NCBI GenBank assembly: GCA_024638545.1
Contig: JAHEKD010000225.1
Coordinates: 1-5,197 of the forward strand
Direction of reading: 5' to 3'
Length of the DNA stretch: 5,197 bases
DNA from: Gammaproteobacteria bacterium
Lineage (GTDB): Bacteria > Pseudomonadota > Gammaproteobacteria > Arenicellales > JAHEKD01
A program made the translations under genes and the position numbers. This document shows positions 1-5,197 of this stretch, piece by piece (positions within the stretch are counted from its first letter, which is position 1; every line of letters starts with the position of its first letter). The notes beneath the pieces were generated by a model that saw only the letters and a program-made list of their open reading frames with translations, ran no database searches and was not told where the DNA came from.

Positions 1-610
1 CATCAATCTATACAGTCAAAAGGGCATTGATAAAGAACGAATCCTGATAAAAGTGGCCTCAACCTGGGAGGGCATAAAGGCCGCTAAAGTATTGGAGAAA
101 GAGGGTATTCATTGCAATTTGACACTCTTGTTCGGTCTGCATCAGGCAATCGCCTGTGCAGATGCGGGTGTCACCCTGATCTCGCCGTTTGTTGGCCGTG
201 TACTCGACTGGTATAAAAAAACAACAGGGGAGATTTACACGGCAAAGACCGATCCAGGCGTTATTTCTGTAAAACAAATCTATAACTACTACAAATCCAA
301 TAACTACGACACCATCATTCTCGGCGCCAGTTTTCGCAATATTGGTGAGATATGCGAATTAGCCGGATGCGATTTACTGACTATTTCACCGGCATTGATG
401 CAGGAGCTGGCAGATACGGAAGGTGAGTTAACGCTTAAACTTGATCCAGCCAACATTGAATCGGTTGAAGCCGTACCGCTTGACGAAATCGACTTTCGCT
501 GGGCCTTGAATCAGGACCCGATGGCTACCGAAAAACTGGCCGATGGAATCAGGTCGTTTACAGATGATCTTGATAAATTAAAAAATCAAATCGCAAGCCA
601 GGTCAGTTAG
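1..610 (+). CDS. tal: Transaldolase, TalB type (5'-truncated by window edge)
   Basis: Transaldolase moves a dihydroxyacetone unit between sugar phosphates in the non-oxidative pentose phosphate pathway, in the cytosol. The reading frame is open from base 2, so the GTG at 53 is internal. The Schiff-base lysine lies in [11 protein letters not shown] and is encoded at 50-52; by alignment from memory it equals Lys132 of E. coli TalB. Downstream come NLTLLF (Thr156 equivalent), [13 protein letters not shown] (Ser176 and the phosphate-binding Arg region), GASFRN and the C-terminal [17 protein letters not shown] segment. From the lysine to the stop there are 186 residues, the same as in TalB, so the C-terminus is complete and about 115 N-terminal residues lie outside the window. 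No gene follows on this strand before the convergent TPR gene. All visible active-site residues are intact. Confidence 0.96.
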   Translation, partial: INLYSQKGIDKERILIKVASTWEGIKAAKVLEKEGIHCNLTLLFGLHQAIACADAGVTLISPFVGRVLDWYKKTTGEIYTAKTDPGVISVKQIYNYYKSNNYDTIILGASFRNIGEICELAGCDLLTISPALMQELADTEGELTLKLDPANIESVEAVPLDEIDFRWALNQDPMATEKLADGIRSFTDDLDKLKNQIASQVS

Positions 611-636
611 CAATAATTGCGTCACATTGTAAATTG

Positions 637-663
637 GCAGTGGTGATTTAAGCTGCAGTTTTT
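637..663 (+). terminator. Possible weak terminator after transaldolase
   Basis: GCAG (637-640) can pair with CTGC (653-656), plus one T-G pair, followed by AG and five T's (659-663). The stem is short and the loop is about 10 nt, so this is a weak candidate. It lies 27 bases after the tal stop. The same bases also form the outer left arm of the inverted repeat around repeat copy 1, which may be their real nature. Confidence 0.25.
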
Positions 664-692
664 GTAGGACTGCAAGTGCCTGCATTTCTACA
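663..692. repeat. Small hairpin inside the left arm of repeat copy 1
   Basis: 663-674 pairs with 681-692: TGTAG with CTACA, one G-T pair, one C-T mismatch and TGCA with TGCA, around a 6-base loop (675-680). No T-run follows on either strand, so it is not a standard terminator. Bases 678-689 (GCCTGCATTTCT) are identical to the left end of repeat copy 2 (4419-4430), so it may be a relic or a rearranged end of the same repeat family. Confidence 0.5.
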
Positions 693-704
693 ACGCGGGA
701 TCGC

Positions 705-892
705 TTTTAACCCGCATTTCTCACCACCCTACTACTGCGACGGTCCCTTGCCACGCCCTGTGGGCATTTTACTCGGTCAGGGTCCTCGCCATCGTGTCAA
801 CTATGCCTGCGGGCCCTTTGGTCGTAAAACCCATACAGGCCGCATCTTTTAACCGTCTCGCGACGAAGTCCGGTGAGAAATGCGGGTTAAAA
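705..892. repeat. MITE-like intergenic repeat, copy 1
   Basis: The core at 714-883 (170 bp) starts with GCATTTCTCACC and ends with its exact complement GGTGAGAAATGC. The perfect inverted match extends outward to 21 bp (705-725 against 872-892) and includes TTAACCC/GGGTTAA, so TTAA could be a target-site duplication. A second copy in the same orientation lies at 4423-4629. Ungapped alignment by eye shows 10 substitutions in 170 positions (about 94% identity) plus a 37-bp insertion in the other copy. The interior holds small conserved stems, such as GCCC/GGGC around a 3-base loop and ATGCCTG pairing with CAGGCcgCAT. I see no convincing reading frame inside. Size, terminal inverted repeats and intergenic placement fit a non-autonomous mobile element. 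The parent transposase is unknown; a resemblance to IS1380/piggyBac-type TTAA elements is only a guess. Confidence 0.8.
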
Positions 893-910
893 AACTGCAG
901 ATAAATCAGC

Positions 911-1011
911 AAAATCAAATATGGATTCGCCAAGGTTAGAAGCCTGTGCTGATATTGGTAAAATTAAGTGGAATATTAAAATAGCAGCCTGGGGGTATTC
1001 ATCAAGGTCAG
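911..1011. other. Spacer with no recognisable feature
   Basis: This stretch lies between the outer arm of repeat copy 1 and the TPR-gene terminator. The only open frame is a 39-codon ATG frame at 921-1040 (+). It has no Shine-Dalgarno sequence and runs through the terminator hairpin, so I do not call it a gene. Confidence 0.5.
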
Positions 1012-1033
1012 AAAAAATCAGCACAAAGTGCTG
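1012..1033 (-). terminator. Rho-independent terminator of the TPR gene
   Basis: Read on the minus strand, CAGCAC-TTT-GTGCTG forms a perfect 6-bp stem with a 3-base loop, followed by A and six T's. It ends transcription about 55 bases beyond the TPR-protein stop. The plus strand has no T-run after the stem, so it should work in one direction only. Confidence 0.8.
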
Positions 1034-1087
1034 GGCCTGAACTTAAAACCCTGCACGGCAGTCACTGATCAAGACTATATGAATAAA

Positions 1088-1552
1088 CTAATCCTCCTTG
1101 TAGGCTTTGATTGCTTTTTTTAATTCCCTATACTGTTTATTGGGAAAGAAACTGGCTTTTTTAAGTACCATCAGGCGCTCTTCGGCTTCCGCAAGTCGAC
1201 CCGTCTCAAGATAGAGCTCACCCAAATATTCATTGGCACCTTTGTGTTCGGGCTCGATGCTTAACGCGCGCATGTAGTAATCTTCAGCGAGGGTGAAATG
1301 CTTAAGTTTTCGATGAGCATAGCCCAGAAGATTCAGGACATCCGCGTCATCGACACGGTTGTTTTGAAGACTTTCAAGCTCTGTAACAGCCATGGAAAAA
1401 TCTTCGTTTTCGATGGCTTTAACCGCCTTATCAAAATCACTTGGCAGGTGTGAATACTCGCTCTCGGAACCCCCGCCGCCGCCATCCGCGATCACCGTTG
1501 TACAGCAAAACAGCACGAGAATGTAGAGTATTGATCTTATAAATGATGTCAT
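1088..1552 (-). CDS. Small exported TPR-repeat protein
   Basis: This 154-residue protein has an N-terminal signal peptide: a short basic start (Arg6), a hydrophobic core at about 8-21, and a likely cleavage after VIA (residue 22). The adjacent Cys16-Cys17 lie in LFCC, a poor lipobox because Phe occupies position -1, so signal peptidase I and a periplasmic location are more likely than a lipoprotein. Five glycines (24-28) and an acidic/serine linker follow. A degenerate helical pair lies at about 38-65, then two good tetratricopeptide repeats at about 68-101 (ADVLNLLGYAHRKLKHFTLAEDYY) and 102-135 (LGELYLETGRLAEAEERL). The C-terminus is lysine-rich. TPRs are protein-binding scaffolds; the partner cannot be told. 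The ATG at 1552 is the start that keeps the signal peptide, but no clear Shine-Dalgarno sequence precedes it. The gene stands alone, divergent from mnmG and convergent with transaldolase, with its own terminator. Confidence 0.85.
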   Translation of the reverse strand: MTSFIRSILYILVLFCCTTVIADGGGGGSESEYSHLPSDFDKAVKAIENEDFSMAVTELESLQNNRVDDADVLNLLGYAHRKLKHFTLAEDYYMRALSIEPEHKGANEYLGELYLETGRLAEAEERLMVLKKASFFPNKQYRELKKAIKAYKED

Positions 1553-1733
1553 AAAGTTTAGGCTTAATTATGTTAAGTTCCGCAATCTGCGTTAACGGCT
1601 TAGTCTATTTTAAACTTGATAAATTAACAAACACCATAATCTCAGGCAATCTATGTTGAAAAATTCAGTTTTACGCTTGAATTCAACAACATAAAACACA
1701 ACAATAGGGCAATACTAGTTTCTGGCAAGACTC
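1553..1733. promoter_or_regulatory. Divergent intergenic region (TPR gene / mnmG promoters)
   Basis: These 181 AT-rich bases separate two divergent genes and must carry both promoters. No strong -35/-10 pair stands out. CATAAT at 1635-1640 (+) and TAAAAT on the minus strand at 1607-1612 are reasonable -10 hexamers, but neither has a good -35 at 16-18 bases. A 7-bp inverted repeat, TGTTGAA (1654-1660) and TTCAACA (1682-1688), could be an operator or chance. Confidence 0.4.
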
Positions 1734-3617
1734 ATGCGTTATCCTGACAAATTTGATGTGATTGTGGTTGGCGGTGGCCATGCCGGTACCGAGGCAGCCC
1801 TGGCTTGCGCTCGCATGGGGTCAAAAACGGTGCTGATCACGCATAACATTGAAACAATCGGTCAAATGTCATGTAACCCGGCGATCGGCGGTATCGGCAA
1901 AGGTCATATAGTCAAAGAGATTGATGCGTTGGGTGGCGTGATGGCCATGGCCATCGATAAAGGTGGCATACAGTTTCGAATTCTAAACTCGCGAAAAGGG
2001 GCTGCCGTGCGTGCAACCCGTGCGCAGGCAGATCGGGTATTGTATAAACAGGCGGTGCGTGCAGCGGTAGAGCATCAGCCTAACTTAACGCTGTTCCAGC
2101 AATCCGTTGATGACCTGATCGTCGGTCAAAACAGGGTGCACGGTGTTAAAACACAAATGGGTGTTGAATTTCATGCTCAGGCAGTTGTATTGACGACAGG
2201 TACTTTTCTGGGTGGAAAAATTCATGTGGGTGATCAGCAGTTTGCAGGCGGCCGGGCAGGAGACTTGCCTTCAAATGCGCTTGCAGCACGGCTAAGAGGA
2301 TTACCCTTTAAGGTCGAGCGTCTGAAGACCGGTACGCCGCCGCGAATTGACGGAAAATCGATAAACTATTCCAGACTGGAGTCGCAGCCCGGTGATAATC
2401 CGGTGCCGAGTTTTTCATTTTTAGGTAAAGCTGCTGATCATCCTCGACAAATCGATTGTCATATTACCTATACCAATGAAAAAACCCATGAAATTATCAG
2501 AGCGAACATTGATCGCTCAGCTATGTACAGCGGCAATATTGAGGGCGTGGGTCCACGTTATTGTCCTTCTATCGAAGACAAGGTTGTGCGGTTCGCCGAT
2601 AAGAACTCTCATCAGATATTCATTGAGCCAGAGGGACTTGATACCACAGAAGTCTATCCAAACGGCATTTCCACCAGCCTGCCATTTGAAGTACAAATTG
2701 ACTACGTGAGAAGTATCGATGGATTTGAGAATGCCATAATTACGCGTCCTGGCTACGCCATTGAGTATGATTTTTTTGATCCGCGTGATTTACGACCCAG
2801 CCTGGAGACCAGACACATCGACGGCCTCTATTTTGCCGGCCAGATCAACGGCACCACCGGTTACGAAGAGGCAGCCGGGCAGGGACTGATTGCCGGATTA
2901 AATGCCAGCTTGAAAATTCACGGGAAGAGCCCGTGGCTACCCGGTCGCGACGAGGCCTATATTGGCGTAATGATTGATGATTTAATCACCCGGGGAACCA
3001 GGGAGCCGTATCGCATGTTTACCTCGAGGGCCGAATTTCGCCTGCTGTTGCGAGAAGACAATGCGGATCTGCGTTTGACTGAAAAAGGCCGTGAGCTTGG
3101 TTTAGTCGATGATCGGCGCTGGTGTGCATTTAAGCAAAAAAAACGTGCAATTGCCCTTGAGCAAGCACGGCTGGAGGCCACATTTATACGCCCGGATAAG
3201 CTAAATGGCGAGATAATAAAACGCGTACTGGGGCAGCCCTTGAAAAACGAAATTCGAATGAGTGAACTGCTCAAGCGTCCGGAAGTCTCATATGCGCAAA
3301 TCTTAAGCTTACCCGGTGCAGGTCCTGGGGTAGAGGATGAAAAAGTTGCGCAGCAGATCGAAATACAGGCTAAATATTCAGGCTATATCGAGCGCCAGCA
3401 AAACGAGATTGAAAAGCATCGGCGCAGTGAACGTATACGTCTGCCTGAGGATTTGAATTACAGTAATATAAAAGGTCTATCGGCTGAAGTGTGTCAAAAA
3501 TTAAACCAGCAAAAACCGGCCAGTATTGGCCAGGCTGCTCGAATTCCAGGTATTACACCCGCCGCGATTTCGCTGCTGCTGGTGTACTTAAAAAAACGTA
3601 ATATCAGGGCGGCATAG
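1734..3617 (+). CDS. mnmG: tRNA uridine-5-carboxymethylaminomethyl modification enzyme MnmG (GidA)
   Basis: MnmG is a cytosolic FAD enzyme. With the GTPase MnmE it adds (carboxymethyl)aminomethyl to C5 of the wobble uridine (U34) in several tRNAs, using methylene-tetrahydrofolate and NADH, and so secures decoding accuracy. The 627 residues match the usual length (E. coli about 629). Visible features are the dinucleotide-binding [10 protein letters not shown] (13-22), catalytic Cys47 in [15 protein letters not shown], and the signature [12 protein letters not shown] with the second catalytic Cys277. The second signature [17 protein letters not shown] is at 368-384, and the helical C-terminal MnmE/tRNA-binding domain ends in [22 protein letters not shown] 1734 is supported by an in-frame TAG at 1716-1718 and the typical [13 protein letters not shown] start; the ribosome site before it is weak. 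Neither mnmE nor rsmG, common neighbours, is present. The gene is followed after one base by the putative start of a ceramidase-like gene, with no terminator between them. Confidence 0.99.
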   Translation: MRYPDKFDVIVVGGGHAGTEAALACARMGSKTVLITHNIETIGQMSCNPAIGGIGKGHIVKEIDALGGVMAMAIDKGGIQFRILNSRKGAAVRATRAQADRVLYKQAVRAAVEHQPNLTLFQQSVDDLIVGQNRVHGVKTQMGVEFHAQAVVLTTGTFLGGKIHVGDQQFAGGRAGDLPSNALAARLRGLPFKVERLKTGTPPRIDGKSINYSRLESQPGDNPVPSFSFLGKAADHPRQIDCHITYTNEKTHEIIRANIDRSAMYSGNIEGVGPRYCPSIEDKVVRFADKNSHQIFIEPEGLDTTEVYPNGISTSLPFEVQIDYVRSIDGFENAIITRPGYAIEYDFFDPRDLRPSLETRHIDGLYFAGQINGTTGYEEAAGQGLIAGLNASLKIHGKSPWLPGRDEAYIGVMIDDLITRGTREPYRMFTSRAEFRLLLREDNADLRLTEKGRELGLVDDRRWCAFKQKKRAIALEQARLEATFIRPDKLNGEIIKRVLGQPLKNEIRMSELLKRPEVSYAQILSLPGAGPGVEDEKVAQQIEIQAKYSGYIERQQNEIEKHRRSERIRLPEDLNYSNIKGLSAEVCQKLNQQKPASIGQAARIPGITPAAISLLLVYLKKRNIRAA

Positions 3618-3621
3618 AATT
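3606..3621 (+). promoter_or_regulatory. Shine-Dalgarno-like AGGG and candidate ATT start after mnmG stop
   Basis: AGGG at 3606-3609, within the last mnmG codons, sits 9 bases before ATT at 3619-3621. That ATT begins one base after the mnmG stop TAG (3615-3617). Such spacing fits restart by ribosomes finishing mnmG. This is the best-placed start for the downstream gene, since its frame has no ATG, GTG or TTG between the stop at 3589-3591 and TTG 3823. An alternative is ATA 3649, which a G would turn into a normal ATG-AAA start. The call is an inference from position only. Confidence 0.35.
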
Positions 3622-4419
3622 TTCCCTAATATATTCAAACAACCATCCATAAAACTAAATAGTGCTGCTTTTATCGTTACTGCTGTCATTACAGTTACTG
3701 CGATACTGGTTTTAAGTCTGGACCCGATTCCTCAGGATGCCGGGTATCATCTATTCACAGATGATCGCACTTTTTTTCATATACCAAATTTTATTAACGT
3801 AGTTACCAATCTGCCATTATTATTGATAGGCTTTTCAGCTATTAAAAAAATGGTTTTCGATCAACTGGTTATTGTTAACGAATTCAAACTGGTTTACTGG
3901 GTCTTCTTTGCCGGTGTCATCCTGGTTGCACTGGGATCAGTCTACTATCATTTATGGCCTGCAAACCATACGCTGGTGTGGGACCGCGTACCCTTGACTA
4001 TAGTAATATCAAGTTTGTTGTCGATCATTATTGCAGAATTCATTTCACAGAAATTTGCAAAACTTATCCTGCCACCTCTACTGATATTAGGCATAAGTTC
4101 AGTAATTTACTGGTACATCGGGGAGAGGGCTGGAGACGGGGACTTACGTTTTTATGGCCTGGTACAGTTTTTACCTATGCTGATCATTGCAATCGTATTA
4201 ATTCTGTTTACATCACCTTTTACTCATGGTTTTACGTATTGGTGGGTATTGCTGTGTTACGTAATTGCAAAACTGTTTGAGCATTTTGATTACGCGGTCT
4301 TTTCATTATCAGGTTTTATAAGCGGTCATTCAATAAAACACTTATTTGCAGCTTTCGGGTTATGGCTTTTACTGCTGAGTTTTAGCAACCGAAACCGTAC
4401 ATCCAGTCACTATCACTAG
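3619..4419 (+). CDS. Alkaline-ceramidase-like membrane hydrolase (CREST superfamily)
   Basis: This is a polytopic membrane protein of up to 266 residues. Numbered from ATT 3619, there is an N-terminal hydrophobic segment (15-34), a conserved PIPQDAGYHLFTDDR...IPNFINVVTNL region (36-65), then about seven membrane segments. The putative zinc-hydrolase residues are Ser107-x3-His111 (GSVYYH), Asp122 (WDRVP) and His237-x3-His241 (GHSIKH). The Ser-His-Asp spacing equals that recalled for human ACER3 (S77, H81, D92; H217, H221). GDLRFYGLVQFLP (174-186) is also typical of the bacterial relatives. The expected reaction is hydrolysis of an amide-linked lipid such as ceramide or an N-acyl aminolipid; the substrate is unknown. 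The start is unresolved: TTG 3823 would remove the first membrane segment and the conserved N-terminal region, yet no ATG/GTG/TTG lies upstream in frame. The gene overlaps the mnmG transcript and is probably coupled to it. Family assignment is firm; the start is weak, and a start-less pseudogene is possible. Confidence 0.8.
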   Translation: MFPNIFKQPSIKLNSAAFIVTAVITVTAILVLSLDPIPQDAGYHLFTDDRTFFHIPNFINVVTNLPLLLIGFSAIKKMVFDQLVIVNEFKLVYWVFFAGVILVALGSVYYHLWPANHTLVWDRVPLTIVISSLLSIIIAEFISQKFAKLILPPLLILGISSVIYWYIGERAGDGDLRFYGLVQFLPMLIIAIVLILFTSPFTHGFTYWWVLLCYVIAKLFEHFDYAVFSLSGFISGHSIKHLFAAFGLWLLLLSFSNRNRTSSHYH

Positions 4420-4632
4420 CCTGCATTTCTCACCGCCCTACTACTGCGACGGTCCCTTGCCACGCCCAGTGGGCATTTTACTCGGACAGGGTCCTCGACA
4501 TAGTGTCAACGATGCCTGCAGGCCCTTGTGCCGGCACATATGCTGATAACATAATGCCGGCCTTTGGTCGTAAACCCCATACAGGCCGCATCCTTTAACC
4601 GTCTCGCTACGAAGTCCGGTGAGAAATGCTAG
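4420..4632. repeat. MITE-like intergenic repeat, copy 2 (long form)
   Basis: This is the same element and orientation as copy 1. The core at 4423-4629 (207 bp) is bounded by GCATTTCTCACC (4423-4434) and GGTGAGAAATGC (4618-4629). Beyond these, CCT on the left is roughly mirrored by TAGG on the right, and TAG occurs at both borders (4417-4419 and 4630-4632), a possible but weak 3-bp target duplication. The left TAG is the stop codon of the ceramidase-like gene, so the element abuts that gene exactly and may have supplied or preserved its end. It differs from copy 1 by 10 substitutions and a 37-bp insertion (4526-4562). It lies in a convergent intergenic space, as copy 1 does. Confidence 0.8.
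4526..4562. repeat. 37-bp hairpin insertion present only in repeat copy 2
   Basis: The segment contains the 10-bp perfect palindrome GTGCCGGCAC (4528-4537), and a second TGCCGGC at 4555-4561 that can pair with GCCGGCA across about 18 bases. It is flanked by near-identical GGCCCTT (4521-4527) and GGCCTTT (4559-4565), consistent with insertion with duplication or with a slippage deletion in copy 1. It sits in the loop of the conserved ATGCCTG/CAGGCcgCAT stem. Confidence 0.6.
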
Positions 4633-4639
4633 GTTCTCA
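4620..4639. repeat. Short inverted repeat at the right border of repeat copy 2
   Basis: TGAGAA (4620-4625) pairs with TTCTCA (4634-4639) around an 8-base loop. On the plus strand only three T's follow, so it is at best a poor terminator for the ceramidase-like gene. It partly consists of the repeat's own terminal sequence. Confidence 0.25.
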
Positions 4640-4679
4640 TTTGATGATAGTTTTATTTCGCGAGACTGAATTATATTAT

Positions 4680-4725
4680 TTCACAATGCGGTGTTTTTAA
4701 GGATAGCGTACATATTTATTGTGAA
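4680..4725. repeat. 8-bp inverted repeat between convergent genes
   Basis: TTCACAAT (4680-4687) and ATTGTGAA (4718-4725) are exact complements separated by 30 bases. They lie just beyond the 3' end of the minus-strand oxidoreductase gene. The long loop and lack of a T-run argue against a standard terminator; a role in transcript-end stability or chance are both possible. Confidence 0.3.
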
Positions 4726-4733
4726 TACAAAAC

Positions 4734-5197
4734 CTACAGTGGAATTCTATCGCGCATTTGGTAGTACATGATACTGGGCCCTAAAAACCATGGGAAACCG
4801 TTGTAATAGGGGCGGGTATTAAATGCTACATTGGATAAAGGGCTGTTGCCATCTGATTCACCAAGTACCAGCTTTCCAATTTTCATGCCAAAGTAGCTGC
4901 CCAGCGAGACACCCGAGCCGCAGTAACCCATGCTGTAATACATGCCTTGATGCCGCCCAAAGTGAGGCATGACATCGAATGTAAAGGCCACGTATCCCAT
5001 CCAGGTATGAGAGATTTTGGTATCTTGCAATTGGGGAAAAATCTCTGTCATTCTTCGGTGCAGTAATGGTGCGCTTTTTAGAGTATCGCCCTCTGTAAGT
5101 GCAACACGTCCGCCAAATAAAATGCGTTTACCCTGAGGGCAGGCGCGATAGTAAAACACCATTCGTCTGGTATCACAAATCATTCGCCTGGTCGGCA
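4734..5197 (-). CDS. FAD-dependent amine/amino-acid oxidase, PuuB/OrdL-like (5'-truncated by window edge)
   Basis: About 153 C-terminal residues are visible. The frame continues through the ATG at 5181-5183 to the window edge (PTRR before the Met), so that ATG is internal. The sequence DTRRMVFYYRACPQGKRI then LFGGR is the typical DAO-family segment after the substrate-binding sheet. TWMGYVAFTFDVMPHFG and MYYSMGYCGSGVSLG form the C-terminal flavin-binding end, where a Gly-rich loop contacts FAD. The tail FPWFLGPSIMYYQMRDR matches that of gamma-glutamylputrescine oxidase-like proteins. Such enzymes oxidise amines or secondary amino acids using O2, yielding an aldehyde or keto acid, ammonia or an amine, and H2O2. 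The substrate cannot be told from this part, and the N-terminal GxGxxG motif lies outside the window. The gene converges on the ceramidase-like gene and repeat copy 2. No clear terminator follows its stop. Confidence 0.85.
   Translation of the reverse strand, partial: PTRRMICDTRRMVFYYRACPQGKRILFGGRVALTEGDTLKSAPLLHRRMTEIFPQLQDTKISHTWMGYVAFTFDVMPHFGRHQGMYYSMGYCGSGVSLGSYFGMKIGKLVLGESDGNSPLSNVAFNTRPYYNGFPWFLGPSIMYYQMRDRIPL

Larger units (their letters stand above)
644..908. repeat. Outer imperfect inverted repeat enclosing repeat copy 1
   Basis: The left arm at 644-663 (TGATTTAAGCTGCAGTTTTT) is the reverse complement of 890-908 apart from a one-base size difference and one mismatch next to the CTGCAG core. 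The CTGCAGTTTTT half (653-663 against 890-900) matches perfectly over 11 bases. On the right the arm runs directly into the inner repeat end. On the left it is separated from it by about 41 bases (664-704). Deleting those bases would make both sides symmetrical, so they look like a later insertion into a larger palindromic element. Confidence 0.6.

Noticed and set aside
53..55. GTG 53 as the transaldolase start
   Set aside because: The frame is open to the window edge and the catalytic lysine lies just before this codon, so it is internal.
59..277. Minus-strand 72-codon open frame inside transaldolase
   Set aside because: It lies antisense to strongly conserved transaldolase sequence and shows no family resemblance of its own.
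714..883. Repeat copies as CRISPR repeats or integron attC sites
   Set aside because: There are only two copies, far apart, with no regular spacers, no integrase or cas genes, and no attC core sites.
921..1040. 39-codon plus-strand frame starting at ATG 921
   Set aside because: It has no ribosome site, no recognisable motif, and runs through the TPR-gene terminator hairpin. Chance is the simplest explanation.
2476..2709. Plus-strand 77-codon frame inside mnmG
   Set aside because: It is an alternative frame within well-conserved mnmG sequence, with no protein-like features.
2957..3274. Minus-strand 105-codon frame inside mnmG
   Set aside because: Its Ser/Arg-rich composition is typical of an antisense shadow of a real gene.
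3823..3825. TTG 3823 as the true start of the ceramidase-like gene
   Set aside because: It would delete the conserved PIPQD...NVVTNL region and part of a membrane segment, and it has no Shine-Dalgarno sequence.
3954..4280. Plus-strand 108-codon frame overlapping the ceramidase-like gene
   Set aside because: It is an alternative frame of a gene whose membrane segments and metal-site motifs are clear; this frame has neither.

Overview
The window looks like chromosomal DNA of a gammaproteobacterium. This rests on the close similarity, from memory, of the transaldolase and MnmG proteins to their E. coli counterparts; the genus cannot be told. It holds five protein genes. Two are cut by the window edges: transaldolase on the left and a FAD-dependent amine/amino-acid oxidase on the right. 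No rRNA, tRNA, CRISPR array, transposase or phage gene is visible.

Layout. 1-610 (+): C-terminal two thirds of a TalB-type transaldolase. 611-1087: convergent spacer with a structured, MITE-like repeat (copy 1, core 714-883) inside further inverted arms, then a minus-strand terminator. 1088-1552 (-): small exported TPR protein. 1553-1733: divergent spacer that must hold the promoters of the TPR gene and mnmG. 1734-3617 (+): complete mnmG (gidA), the tRNA wobble-uridine modification enzyme. 3619-4419 (+): a CREST-superfamily membrane hydrolase resembling alkaline ceramidase, one base after the mnmG stop and probably in its operon. 4420-4632: repeat copy 2, starting right at that gene's stop codon. 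4633-4733: short convergent spacer. 4734-5197 (-): C-terminal part of a PuuB/OrdL-like flavin oxidoreductase.

The genes do not form one pathway. They are a sugar-phosphate enzyme, a TPR protein, a tRNA modification enzyme, a probable lipid amidase and an amine oxidase. The usual mnmG partners mnmE and rsmG are not beside it.

Two things merit attention. First, the ceramidase-like gene keeps every expected metal-site residue, and its conserved N-terminus reads in frame, yet no ATG, GTG or TTG precedes that N-terminus. It must use a rare start (ATT just after the mnmG stop is the best candidate), be fused by frameshift, or have lost its start. Second, an intergenic repeat with perfect 12-bp terminal inverted repeats occurs twice in the same orientation, about 94% identical, both times between convergent genes. 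The second copy has an extra 37-bp hairpin. I see no clear evidence of a wholly new multi-gene system.
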